Origin: SpSt-1165 sp964391725
Lineage (GTDB): Bacteria; Chloroflexota; Anaerolineae; Anaerolineales; Anaerolineaceae
DNA: 42,062 bases
Direction: 5' to 3'
Assembly (NCBI GenBank): GCA_964391725.1
Contig: CAYMNB010000021.1
Coordinates: 1 to 42,062, forward strand
In this document: piece by piece, positions 32,547-40,984 of the stretch
How positions within the stretch are numbered: the stretch's first letter is position 1
How the letters are laid out: each line of letters starts with the position of its first letter
Position numbers and translations under genes: made by a program
Notes under the pieces: generated by a model
The model's database searches: none
What the model was told of the DNA's origin: nothing
What the model saw: only the letters and a program-made list of their open reading frames with translations

Positions 32547-35462
32547 ATGATTAAACATTTCAAAAAACGAGTGATACAGATCAAACACGGCGGTGTTCGG
32601 CAAAAGGCGCAAAGCCTGTTGGAATTTGCGCTGGTTTTGCCAATACTGCTGCTGTTGATATTCGGGGTGATCGAATTTGCCCGTTTGCTGCAAGCCTATC
32701 TGGCGATTGAAAATGGGGCTCGCTTTGGGGTGCGTTACGCCATCACCGGTGATTATGACCCGGCTTTTTGTGCTTCTGCCGCCGCTGCGCTCGATCTTGA
32801 AGATGAAGACCTGGCAGACGGGGTGATTGACTGCCGCGTCCCGGAGACCTATGATGATCACGAAGAAATGACCAATGCGCTGATCGACTGGGCGCGCCTT
32901 CCTTCCATCCGGGAGGCCTCTTTGCAAGGCGCGATCGGTATTTCCTTCAACCCCGATCCCACCGTCACCGGCGATTATGAAACCTTCCTGGCCAACCCGC
33001 AAGACCCGCTGTCGCACGAAAACCGCGGCAACCCGGGCGCCAAACGCTATCTGGGCATGAATATCTGCTCGAACCGCTATAACCCTGAAACCGACACGGC
33101 CTACCGCCTTGATCCCAACCCCTTCTACTATCCTGGCCATGAGGGAGAGCAAAATTACCGTTATCCCATTTACTGCCAGGCATACAGCCCCACCTTCGGG
33201 ACTGCATCCTATTTCACCGATGATGCGGGCGCACCCGGCAACCGTGTGCAGATCCGCCTGACGCTGCGGCATGAATTGATCACGCCTATCATCAATACCT
33301 GGTGGCCGACGATCAAGATCGAAGCCGCTCGCGAAGGTATCGTGGAGCGCTTCCGCACTTCGCGTGTGTCCGGCCTTACTAACCCGCTGACCCTGGCGCC
33401 CACCTGGACGCCCATCCCGCCGACAGGCACCATTACCCCTACTATCACGCTGACTCCCACGGCAGATCCCTGCACCGGTGGCAGCCAAATCCTGCGTGAG
33501 GTGTGGACGGACATCAGCGGTGGCAGTGTGAATGATTTGCGCAATGCCGACCGCTTCCCGGATGAACCCGACCAGGTTGGCTATTTGGGCAGTTATGAAG
33601 CGCCAACCAATGTAGGTGACAATTACGGGCAGCGTGTGCATGGTTATGTGTGCGCACCTTACACCGGTCAATATACTTTCTACCTCGCGTCTGATGACGG
33701 CGGGGAACTGCATATCAGTGTGGATGAAAACCCCAGCAACGCGGTGCAGATCGCTTCTGTGCCGGGTTGGACCAACTCACGCGAGTGGAACAAATATACC
33801 GAACAGCAGTCGATTCCCCTCAATCTGATCGGCGGACGCTGGTACTACATCAGTGCGCTGATGAAAGAGGCTGGCGGCGGTGATAACCTGGCGGTGGGCT
33901 GGACCGGCCCTGAAGCGATGGGCCTGGGCGGTATCACTGTGATCGAAGGGCAATACCTGCGCCCGGCGGCACAATCAACCGTGCCCACGCGTACATTGAC
34001 CCCCAGCACCACGCCGACTCCTACGCCGACTTTGACACCCACGCCAGAATTCTTTGATTGTAACGGCACCGGTGCTTTGAATGAAATCTGGTGGGGTATC
34101 ACCGGCAGCACGGTTGCCAACCTGACCTCCAATACGCGCTACCCGCTCTATCCGGATGTGCAGCAGATCATCACAGACCTTGACCATGGACGCAACATTG
34201 CCAACAACTATGGACAGCGTACGCGCACCTATTACTGCGCGCCTTACACTGGAGAATACCGCTTCTGGATCTCCAGCGATGACCGCAGCGAATTGTGGAT
34301 GAACACCAACGGCACCGACCCACTGCTGCGCACGCGCATTGCCTATTTCAACAGCTGGACCTATCCGGACACCTGGCTCGCCAATACCACACAACGTTCC
34401 GCTGTTGTGAATCTGCAAGCTGGTCAATTGTATTACATGGAGGCGCTGCACAAAGAAGGCAGCGGCAGCGACCATCTGCAGGTGGGGGTTTCCTACTTCG
34501 GGTCTGATAACCCCAATGATGTGGTCATCATCGACCAGGAGTGGCTGTTCCCGGTTGACCCGGGTCCACCGCCGGTAGATCCCCAGACCTGTCCCAACAC
34601 CAGCTCGCTGCTGCGTGAATACTGGTTGAACATCGGCAATGGCAGGAATGTATCAGACCTGACCTCAAATCCACGCTATCCAAACAGCCCCAGCGGGTTT
34701 GACTATGTTTATTCAGCGTCTGTGCCCGCTAACTGGGCAAATTATTATGGCAACCGTGTACGCGGCTGGGTGTGCCCGCCCTATGACGGCGAATATACCT
34801 TCTTCATTGCCTCTAACGACCAGGGGATGCTGTATTTGAGCAGCGATGACACAGCCGGCAACGCCAGTTTGATTGCCTGGACACCCAACAACGTAACCAC
34901 TGGTGCGACCAGCTGGTTCACCTATCCATCGCAGCGTTCTGTCACCATCACCCTGCAAGGCGGAGAAGAGTATTACATTGAATTCCTGCACAAAGAACGG
35001 GACGGTAGCGACCATAGTAATATCGGTTGGGTGGGGCCTTATATGGACACAGTAGCGATCATTGCTGGACAGTATCTGATCCCAATGTCACCGCAGCCCA
35101 CACCCACGCCGACCGTCACACCAACGCCGACCATTACGCGCACGGCAACCAACACGCAACCGCCAACGCGTACACTGACGCCATCGCGCACACCAACACC
35201 GTCACGCACACCGACGCGTACATTGACACCGACCCGTACGCTGACACCGACGCGCACTCTGACGCCGACACGCACACTGACGCCATCGCGTACGCCAACC
35301 CGTACATTCACATTGACGCCGTCGCGCACCCCGACGCGCACCAACACGCCACCCAGAACGCCAACCTACACACCGACGATGACGCGCACCCCGTCACGTA
35401 CACCGACGCCCAGCATCACGCCGACGCCGACCCAATCTCCGACACCGCCTAAAATTGGGTGA
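32547..35462 (+). CDS. TadE-like surface protein with three PA14 domains and Thr/Pro tail
   Basis: 971 residues. Residues 20-60 are a TadE motif (RQKAQSLLEFALVLPILLLL with a membrane helix) and the segment to about 285 a secreted TadE-type domain. Three PA14 domains follow at about 307-473, 502-671 and 680-847, each opening with Cys plus (L/I)LREVW-like text and carrying a second Cys in VCAPYTG, YCAPYTG and VCPPYDG, then ASDDG-type loops. PA14 modules bind glycans in adhesins and glycosidases. The tail (848-971) is almost only Thr, Pro, Arg and Ser, with 18-base DNA repeats. No LPXTG or other anchor ends it. Probably a pilus-tip or surface adhesin. Confidence 0.85.
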   Translation: MIKHFKKRVIQIKHGGVRQKAQSLLEFALVLPILLLLIFGVIEFARLLQAYLAIENGARFGVRYAITGDYDPAFCASAAAALDLEDEDLADGVIDCRVPETYDDHEEMTNALIDWARLPSIREASLQGAIGISFNPDPTVTGDYETFLANPQDPLSHENRGNPGAKRYLGMNICSNRYNPETDTAYRLDPNPFYYPGHEGEQNYRYPIYCQAYSPTFGTASYFTDDAGAPGNRVQIRLTLRHELITPIINTWWPTIKIEAAREGIVERFRTSRVSGLTNPLTLAPTWTPIPPTGTITPTITLTPTADPCTGGSQILREVWTDISGGSVNDLRNADRFPDEPDQVGYLGSYEAPTNVGDNYGQRVHGYVCAPYTGQYTFYLASDDGGELHISVDENPSNAVQIASVPGWTNSREWNKYTEQQSIPLNLIGGRWYYISALMKEAGGGDNLAVGWTGPEAMGLGGITVIEGQYLRPAAQSTVPTRTLTPSTTPTPTPTLTPTPEFFDCNGTGALNEIWWGITGSTVANLTSNTRYPLYPDVQQIITDLDHGRNIANNYGQRTRTYYCAPYTGEYRFWISSDDRSELWMNTNGTDPLLRTRIAYFNSWTYPDTWLANTTQRSAVVNLQAGQLYYMEALHKEGSGSDHLQVGVSYFGSDNPNDVVIIDQEWLFPVDPGPPPVDPQTCPNTSSLLREYWLNIGNGRNVSDLTSNPRYPNSPSGFDYVYSASVPANWANYYGNRVRGWVCPPYDGEYTFFIASNDQGMLYLSSDDTAGNASLIAWTPNNVTTGATSWFTYPSQRSVTITLQGGEEYYIEFLHKERDGSDHSNIGWVGPYMDTVAIIAGQYLIPMSPQPTPTPTVTPTPTITRTATNTQPPTRTLTPSRTPTPSRTPTRTLTPTRTLTPTRTLTPTRTLTPSRTPTRTFTLTPSRTPTRTNTPPRTPTYTPTMTRTPSRTPTPSITPTPTQSPTPPKIG
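35090..35453 (+). repeat. Thr/Pro-coding low-complexity repeats
   Basis: DNA encoding the Thr/Pro/Arg tail of the PA14 protein. From 35217 four consecutive 18-base units (35217-35234, 35235-35252, 35253-35270, 35271-35288) each encode six residues of the type RTLTPT, with third-position drift; looser copies flank them. It is translated sequence, not an intergenic array. Confidence 0.85.
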
Positions 35463-35746
35463 TGCCACGAACAAAAAACAGGAGTAACAACAAGGGTTTT
35501 CTTCACCAGAATGATGGAGAGAACCCTTCTCCGTCCTATCGTGAACAACTCCGGTGGTGGCAGTGGCTTCTGATTGGTTTGATCGGACTGGTGCTTTTCT
35601 GGTTGGTGCTATTGCTCTTGTTTTACGGCGGAGGCGGGCTGTTGATGGGCCGTATCCGCTTTCTACTGGGGCTGGCTGTGTTCCTGTTCGCCGCCAACGT
35701 AGCGGGGATTATTATCGCCCTGCGTGAGATGCGCCGTCGCCGCTGA
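35462..35746 (+). CDS. Small two-helix membrane protein
   Basis: 94 residues; the ATG at 35462 shares one base with the TGA of the PA14 gene (TGATG), so translation is probably coupled. A polar basic N-terminus of about 30 residues is followed by two membrane helices (about 35-57 and 64-85, with a GGGG turn between) and a basic end REMRRRR. I do not recognise a family. Position at the end of the Tad-like cluster suggests a membrane anchor or assembly factor. Its last 84 bases overlap the end of the convergent histidine kinase gene on the other strand. Confidence 0.6.
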   Translation: MPRTKNRSNNKGFLHQNDGENPSPSYREQLRWWQWLLIGLIGLVLFWLVLLLLFYGGGGLLMGRIRFLLGLAVFLFAANVAGIIIALREMRRRR

Positions 35747-38707
35747 GCGATTGAGGGGGATCACTACCCTGACAATGGTGCCTTTGCCCTGTTTGGAAAG
35801 CACCTCGAATTCACCGCCCAATTGATGGGTTTGTTCGCGCATGCTGCGCATGCCAAAACCTTCGCTGTGGCTGCCAGCAGTAAAATCGATACCCTGGCCG
35901 TTGTCTTCGATATCGAGGTGCACGTGGGTGCCGCTGGTGTCAATGCGCACTTCGACCTCGTCTGCATTGGCGTGCTTGATGACATTGTTCAATGCCTCGA
36001 TGGAGATACGGAAGAGGGCGTCTGCGATCGGGGCTGGCAGCTGGATATTGGGGTCACAGCGCAGGCTGGTTTTCATTTCAGCACGCTGCTCTACGGTTTC
36101 CAGGCGGGAGGTGAGGGCATAGAACAACCCTTCTTCTTCCACGGCGGAAGGCCTAAGCTCAAAGATCAAGTTGCGGGTTTCTTTGATAGCCTGGTTTAGA
36201 ATGACAGGCATCTCATCCAGGCTTTTCTGCAAATTGGTGGGAATTTCGACTTCAGGGAATAACTTCAGCACCACATGCAGGTGTAAATTTAGACTGTACA
36301 GCAACTGCGTGACAGAATCATGCAGTTCGCGCGCCAGGCGGGTGCGTTCTTGTGCCACAGCGCCCGCCTCAGCCTGCTGGCGCAGACGGATGATCTCAAT
36401 GGCATCCCGGATCAATTCGGCGACGGTGGCCAGCAGGTCCTTTTCTTCTGAGGAGTAGGCAGAGGGCTGGTCGCTGATGATGACCAATACCCCCAACAGT
36501 TCTTCTCCTCGCCGCATGGGCATGGCAATAAAGTGGCGCAAATTGGCCTGGCGGATGCACTCAGGTGCGTGCTGCCGCGAAAGCAGGTCTTTCACTTCCA
36601 TCACCTGCGGGTTGCGGAATATCCAGTCCCGCCATGGAATCTGGCTGTTAAATTCCAGGTTATTCAGGGCTGCCTGCACCTGGGGGTCAATGCCTTGCAT
36701 GGCGGTTGGCGTCAATGCTTTGGGTTGGTCTTTGCTCTCTGTGACCATATAGATGGCGCCAGCCTTGGCCTCCATCCCTTTAACGATCACTTGCAGTGAC
36801 TGGGTCAGCATTGCTTCGGTTTCAAGATATTGCGCAGCGATGCGGCGGATATTGTACATCAATTCCAGCGAACTGGTGCGTTGGGCAACGCGCTGTTCCA
36901 ATGTTTCCGTAATTTGTGCGCGCTGGAGAGAGATTCCCGCGATTTCAGCGATGGTGGACAGCAATTCTTTTTCTGGGTCAAGCAGCTGCTCACGGTTGTC
37001 ATTAAAGGCAATGTGCATCAAACCAAGTATCTGGTCACTGGCTTTGATCGGGATGGCGACACTCCAGCGTGAATGTTGCAGCACCTCACGCAGCACAGGG
37101 TTCGGGGACTGTATAGCGGACAGCTCGCGGTAGGTCATGAGCGTCATCTGGCGGTTTTGCATGATGTCCCAATAGACATCGTCTGCGTTTTCCGGGATCT
37201 CTTCTGCGTGCAAGCGGAAATCGAAAGCATGATTCCAGACCACTTTCAGGTGTTCCTGTTTGACCAACAGCAGAAAGATGCCGGAAGCACCCATCACATC
37301 CACGATATGGTTGATGAGGATTTCCAATATGTCAAAGGTGGTAGCAGCACGGCGCATAGCGCGTGAGATGCTCACCAGGGTTTCTAATTGCTGCATGCGG
37401 TTGCGTTCTTCTTCACCCAGGCGTATTTTCAACAGGGCGGCTGCGATCTGGCGGGCGAGAATATCGAGCATACGCTCATCATTGTCACTGATGCCATCCG
37501 CTGCGGCGCTTTCTACGTTCAATACCCCCAGCAACCGTCCATCGGTTTTCAGCGGAACGGCCAGTTGCACCTTCGTGTCACCATAAAAAGGCTGCGAATT
37601 GATTTCCTGTCCTGGCGTATAGGTTTGTTTGTGCTCAAATCCGTCTTGCATCACCTTGCTGACCGGGTTTTCAGGCGCGGGTGGGGGCAGCTGCTGGTTG
37701 GTGTCATATAAGTTCGTACCCTGGCCCTGTATGAAGAGGTCGATGTGTGAAAAAGGGAACAGGTCTGACAGCCAGATACGCACCTGGTGCAGGAAGGCGG
37801 CTTCATTTTCGCTTTCTGCGCTGGCGGCCGCGATGGTGTTGATGGTTTGCAGCACCTGCATCTGATGATAGATTTGCTGCTGGTTGATCATGCGCTCGGT
37901 GATCTCGTGAAAAGAGGTGACCACGCCATGCGGTTGTTTTTCGCCGGGGTGGAAAAGAGGTTGTGAATTGACGGAGAGCCAAATGCGTCTGCCATCACGG
38001 CGCTGCACCTGGAGGATAAACCGGTAGATGGGCTGTCCATGGGTGAGGGCAATGCACGAGGGGAATTCTTCATATGGCATCAGGCTGCCATCTTCACGGT
38101 AAATGGCAAGGTTGTCCATCGGGCGTCCGCCGCGCATTTCATCAAAGCGCAGGCCAAGAATTTCCTGTGCGCGCGGGTTGCCGGTTTGAATGCGGTCATC
38201 TGCGTCAGCCACCATCACACCCTCTGCCAGTGCCATCACCACGGATTGATAGCGCTCTTCACTCTCTTGCAGGGCGCGTTCAGACTTTTTGCGGTGGGTG
38301 ACGTCCATGACCATGCCCTGCACGATGAATTGCTGGTGTTCATCCTTAAGCAGTGTCAGATTCATGGACACCCATAACAACGAACCGTCATAGCGGTAGA
38401 GGCGCACATCGACATTTTCCAACCGGTCTGATTGCTGTAGGGTCAGCATGATTTGAGGCAGGATATCTTGATGGTGATAATACAACTGGTTGATGTTGGC
38501 TGCCAGCAGGCTGTCCTGGTCAGGATATCCCAACAAATCGGCAAGGAATTGATTGGCGCGCAGCAAGCTGCCATCGAGAGTGCATTCAAATACGCCGATG
38601 GGCAGGCGGTCGATCAATTCGCGGGTGCGTTTTTCGCTTGCCTGCACGGACTGCAGGTGCTGTTGCAATTTGGCGATCTGATCGTGTGATTGTTTGAGGG
38701 CGGGCAT
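35663..38707 (-). CDS. Multi-sensor histidine kinase (PAS-PAS-GAF-GAF-GAF)
   Basis: 1014 residues, no membrane helix, so cytoplasmic. A coiled coil at 1-25 leads to PAS domains at about 25-140 and 145-265 (second ends LFHPGEKQPHGVVTSFHEITE), then three GAF domains at about 285-430, 445-600 and 620-790. The kinase core is the NarL type: HisKA_3 with ARELHDSVTQLLYSLNLHLHVV (His796) and an HATPase with NNVIKHANADEVEVRI, DNGQGID and GFGMRSM, ending near residue 982. A 31-residue tail follows. No response regulator gene is in the window. It lies 60 bases after the TPR gene, likely one operon. GAAGGAAG before ATG 38707 fits. Confidence 0.92.
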   Translation of the reverse strand: MPALKQSHDQIAKLQQHLQSVQASEKRTRELIDRLPIGVFECTLDGSLLRANQFLADLLGYPDQDSLLAANINQLYYHHQDILPQIMLTLQQSDRLENVDVRLYRYDGSLLWVSMNLTLLKDEHQQFIVQGMVMDVTHRKKSERALQESEERYQSVVMALAEGVMVADADDRIQTGNPRAQEILGLRFDEMRGGRPMDNLAIYREDGSLMPYEEFPSCIALTHGQPIYRFILQVQRRDGRRIWLSVNSQPLFHPGEKQPHGVVTSFHEITERMINQQQIYHQMQVLQTINTIAAASAESENEAAFLHQVRIWLSDLFPFSHIDLFIQGQGTNLYDTNQQLPPPAPENPVSKVMQDGFEHKQTYTPGQEINSQPFYGDTKVQLAVPLKTDGRLLGVLNVESAAADGISDNDERMLDILARQIAAALLKIRLGEEERNRMQQLETLVSISRAMRRAATTFDILEILINHIVDVMGASGIFLLLVKQEHLKVVWNHAFDFRLHAEEIPENADDVYWDIMQNRQMTLMTYRELSAIQSPNPVLREVLQHSRWSVAIPIKASDQILGLMHIAFNDNREQLLDPEKELLSTIAEIAGISLQRAQITETLEQRVAQRTSSLELMYNIRRIAAQYLETEAMLTQSLQVIVKGMEAKAGAIYMVTESKDQPKALTPTAMQGIDPQVQAALNNLEFNSQIPWRDWIFRNPQVMEVKDLLSRQHAPECIRQANLRHFIAMPMRRGEELLGVLVIISDQPSAYSSEEKDLLATVAELIRDAIEIIRLRQQAEAGAVAQERTRLARELHDSVTQLLYSLNLHLHVVLKLFPEVEIPTNLQKSLDEMPVILNQAIKETRNLIFELRPSAVEEEGLFYALTSRLETVEQRAEMKTSLRCDPNIQLPAPIADALFRISIEALNNVIKHANADEVEVRIDTSGTHVHLDIEDNGQGIDFTAGSHSEGFGMRSMREQTHQLGGEFEVLSKQGKGTIVRVVIPLNRSAATAHLTQGDNNPRYVGGEQEHSQPQ

Positions 38708-38767
38708 CGGGTATCTTCCTTCGCTCCTGATTGTACCTGATAGCGGGCTGTTTTACGATAGCAGCCC

Positions 38768-40069
38768 TCAGGCCGTCGCTTCATCCAGCGAAGACAGGTT
38801 CTGCTGTGCCTGCTCGCGCTGGGGTCGGTATTCATCAGAACAATGCGACAGGATGGTGCAGGCTTCCTGCAGGCACTGGCGCGCCTGTGCCAGTTCACCC
38901 TTCTCTGCGAAAATGACGCCCAAATTATTGAGCGCCAGGGCGACTTCGGGATGGCGGCTACCAAAGATTTTGCGGTCAATGCGCAAAGCGCGCTGGCTTT
39001 GCTGCAGCGCTTCGGGCAGTTTGCCCTGCGCCTGTAAGATTTGCGCGTACAGGTTGGCGTCACGCCCGATATCGCTGTGGTCGCTGCCGTAGGTTTGTTC
39101 GCTGAGGGCAATCGCCTGTTCTATGGCAGCCTGCGCGTGGGCAAGGTCGCCAGATTGCTGGTAAGCCAGGGCGAGGTTTTTTAATGCCAGTGCCTGATTG
39201 ATGTGGTGCTCGCTGGCGGGGCTGCCGTGCCACAGATCAGCCGCGGTGCGGAAGGCATCAATGGCAGCAGCGGTATTTTGATAGTGTAGATAGACCCTGC
39301 CGAGATTGTTCCAGCGCGAGGCAACCAGGTTGGCGTCACCGCTTTGCGACTGTTCTGCGGTAATGGCTTGTTGATACAGGTCAATGGCACGCAGGATTTC
39401 TCCCTGCTGGAAGGCGGTTTGGGCGGCTTTTTCCAATGTGGTGGGGGTGGGTGCGCCGTGAAAAGTGCGTTCGCGTGTAAGCAGGTCAGTGTACAGAGAA
39501 GAAGCCTGCGCCAGGTCACCTGCCAAGCTGTGCGCCTGGGCGCATTGGGTAATCAAGCTGTGCAGGGCGGGTTCAGAGACCGTGGAGAGTGCGCTGGCGA
39601 TAGTAAGGGCGTTTTCAAACTGCTGGCAGGCTTCCGCATGCTTACCAATCAGCATCAGATAGGAGCCGAACAGCTGCTGCAGCGGCCAGACCTGTCCGGG
39701 ATCACAGGCGGATTCCGCTTCGATGATGGTCACGAGGTGAGGCCCCAGCGGTTGAATGGCTTGCAGTTGGGCAAATTTGCTGTGATGTCGTAGGGCATTC
39801 CGCAGATGTTCTGTAACTGCCTGCGTTAACGGCTGGATGGCGGTGCAGTCGGGCGGATACTCATCCATCAGGCGTGTGTGCTGTTCCACCGGCAGCAAAG
39901 TGCCGGCAGGGATCACGGCAAGCATGCCCTCTTGTTGCAGGTCAGATAACATCGAAGCAAAGGCGTCTTCCTTGAACTGCAAGAAATTGCGTAGAAATTT
40001 CAATGGCAGGGGAATGTCGGGCGAGAATAACGCCGCAGTACGCAGGAAAGTTTGTTTGTGATCGGTCAT
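38768..40069 (-). CDS. TPR protein resembling the C-terminal half of a STAND ATPase
   Basis: 433 residues. Residues 5-70 (FLRTAALFSPDIPLPLKFLRNFL...AFASMLSDLQQEGMLAVI...VEQHTRLMDEY) look like the winged-helix segment that follows the NB-ARC motor in STAND proteins. From about 130 the protein is TPR helices, with Kinesin-light-chain-type repeats toward the end (ALALKNLALAYQQSGDLAHAQAAIEQA; VALALNNLGVIFAEKGELAQARQ). No P-loop occurs, so the motor is absent, not merely degenerate. It has no good ribosome site and starts 11 bases after the upstream gene's stop. Probably a signalling scaffold for the kinase downstream; inferred from position only. Confidence 0.78.
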   Translation of the reverse strand: MTDHKQTFLRTAALFSPDIPLPLKFLRNFLQFKEDAFASMLSDLQQEGMLAVIPAGTLLPVEQHTRLMDEYPPDCTAIQPLTQAVTEHLRNALRHHSKFAQLQAIQPLGPHLVTIIEAESACDPGQVWPLQQLFGSYLMLIGKHAEACQQFENALTIASALSTVSEPALHSLITQCAQAHSLAGDLAQASSLYTDLLTRERTFHGAPTPTTLEKAAQTAFQQGEILRAIDLYQQAITAEQSQSGDANLVASRWNNLGRVYLHYQNTAAAIDAFRTAADLWHGSPASEHHINQALALKNLALAYQQSGDLAHAQAAIEQAIALSEQTYGSDHSDIGRDANLYAQILQAQGKLPEALQQSQRALRIDRKIFGSRHPEVALALNNLGVIFAEKGELAQARQCLQEACTILSHCSDEYRPQREQAQQNLSSLDEATA

Positions 40070-40080
40070 GGCGGCAGGGG

Positions 40081-40527
40081 TTAATGTTCTTCGAAGAAAC
40101 GGGCAATCTCATCACGCTGCGGGCGCGGTAGTGGGATGCGTTCGCCATTGACCTTTTGATATACACCCTTCGCCCCACTGGTGACTTCGCCGATGATGGC
40201 GCATGCGATGCCTTCGCCGTTCAGGGCACGGCAGATGGCTTCAGCATCCTCGGCAGCACAGGTGAGCAGCAGCGCGCCGGAGGCGATGGTGGCCAGGGCG
40301 TCGAGGCCGAAATGATCGCAAATGCGGCGAGCAAGCGGCGGGATGAGGATTTTGTCAGGGTCAATGAGCATGGACACCTGGCTGGCAATAGAAAGTTCCC
40401 ACAATGCTGCGGCCAGGCCGCCCTCGGTTGGATCATGCATGGCGGTGACACGCCCGGCACGACGGGCAATCTCGGCATCGCGGGTGATGCTGATACCGGG
40501 TATATACAGGAAATCGACCGCCTTGCG
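40081..40527 (-). CDS. AIR-synthase/HypE-like protein, C-terminal part (cut by gap)
   Basis: 149 residues are visible; the frame runs on into the N run, so the N-terminal half is missing. The segment AMHDPTEGGLAAALWELSIAS is the conserved motif of HypE/PurM-family proteins (compare MRDPTRGGLA in HypE), followed by an AIRS_C domain (LDALATIASGALLLTCAAEDAEAICRALNGEGIACAIIGEV). The end is not the HypE Cys tail (it finishes RFFEEH), so this is a HypE-like relative rather than a hydrogenase maturation factor. It would bind ATP. The TPR gene follows after 11 bases, suggesting one operon. Confidence 0.78.
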   Translation of the reverse strand, partial: RKAVDFLYIPGISITRDAEIARRAGRVTAMHDPTEGGLAAALWELSIASQVSMLIDPDKILIPPLARRICDHFGLDALATIASGALLLTCAAEDAEAICRALNGEGIACAIIGEVTSGAKGVYQKVNGERIPLPRPQRDEIARFFEEH

Positions 40528-40627
40528 NNNNNNNNNNNNNNNNNNNNNNNNNNNNNNNNNNNNNNNNNNNNNNNNNNNNNNNNNNNNNNNNNNNNNNNNN
40601 NNNNNNNNNNNNNNNNNNNNNNNNNNN
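40528..40627. other. Scaffold gap of 100 N
   Basis: Exactly 100 undetermined bases, the conventional filler for a gap of unknown size. It removes the start of the HypE-like gene and whatever precedes the cupin ATG, which begins on the first known base. Confidence 0.98.
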
Positions 40628-40984
40628 ATGAGCGAAATGAAGGGAAAAGCGCTGCATTACAGCGAAATTGAGGCACAAGAAACAGGCGGTGGTTCCAAAA
40701 ATGCCAGCATCCGCTGGCTGATCGACCGTGAACATGATAACGCACCGGTGTATGCCCTGCGTATGATCGAATTGGAGGCGGGCGGCTATTCGCCCCATCA
40801 CCAGCACGACTGGGAGCATGAGAATTTCGTGGTGGAAGGCAGCGGCGAACTGCAAATTGAAGACACCATTCACCGCCTGTACCCCGGCGTGGTGTGTTTT
40901 GTACCGCCCAATGTCATGCACCAGTTCCGCAACACCGGTGAGACGACCTTGAAGTTCCTGTGCGGTATTCCGGCAGGGATCTAA
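40628..40984 (+). CDS. Cupin-domain protein
   Basis: 118 residues from the ATG that immediately follows the N gap, so a longer N-terminus cannot be excluded. A single conserved cupin barrel: motif 1 GGYSPHHQHDWEHENFVVEGSG provides the His, His and Glu metal ligands, and motif 2 PGVVCFVPPNVMHQFRNTG the last His. Small cupins of this sort bind a metal and often an unknown small ligand; enzymatic function cannot be assigned. Its TAA overlaps the TAG of the convergent gatA gene by four bases. Confidence 0.85.
   Translation: MSEMKGKALHYSEIEAQETGGGSKNASIRWLIDREHDNAPVYALRMIELEAGGYSPHHQHDWEHENFVVEGSGELQIEDTIHRLYPGVVCFVPPNVMHQFRNTGETTLKFLCGIPAGI

Noticed and set aside
35027..35452. Plus-strand frame reading as repeated Thr-Asp-Ala-His stretches, and minus-strand Val-Arg-Gly repeats
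   Set aside because: Both are frame-shifted readings of the Thr/Pro-coding repeats of the PA14 protein.
35090..35453. CRISPR-like or satellite array
   Set aside because: Units are 18 bases with no unique spacers and are translated in one continuous frame.
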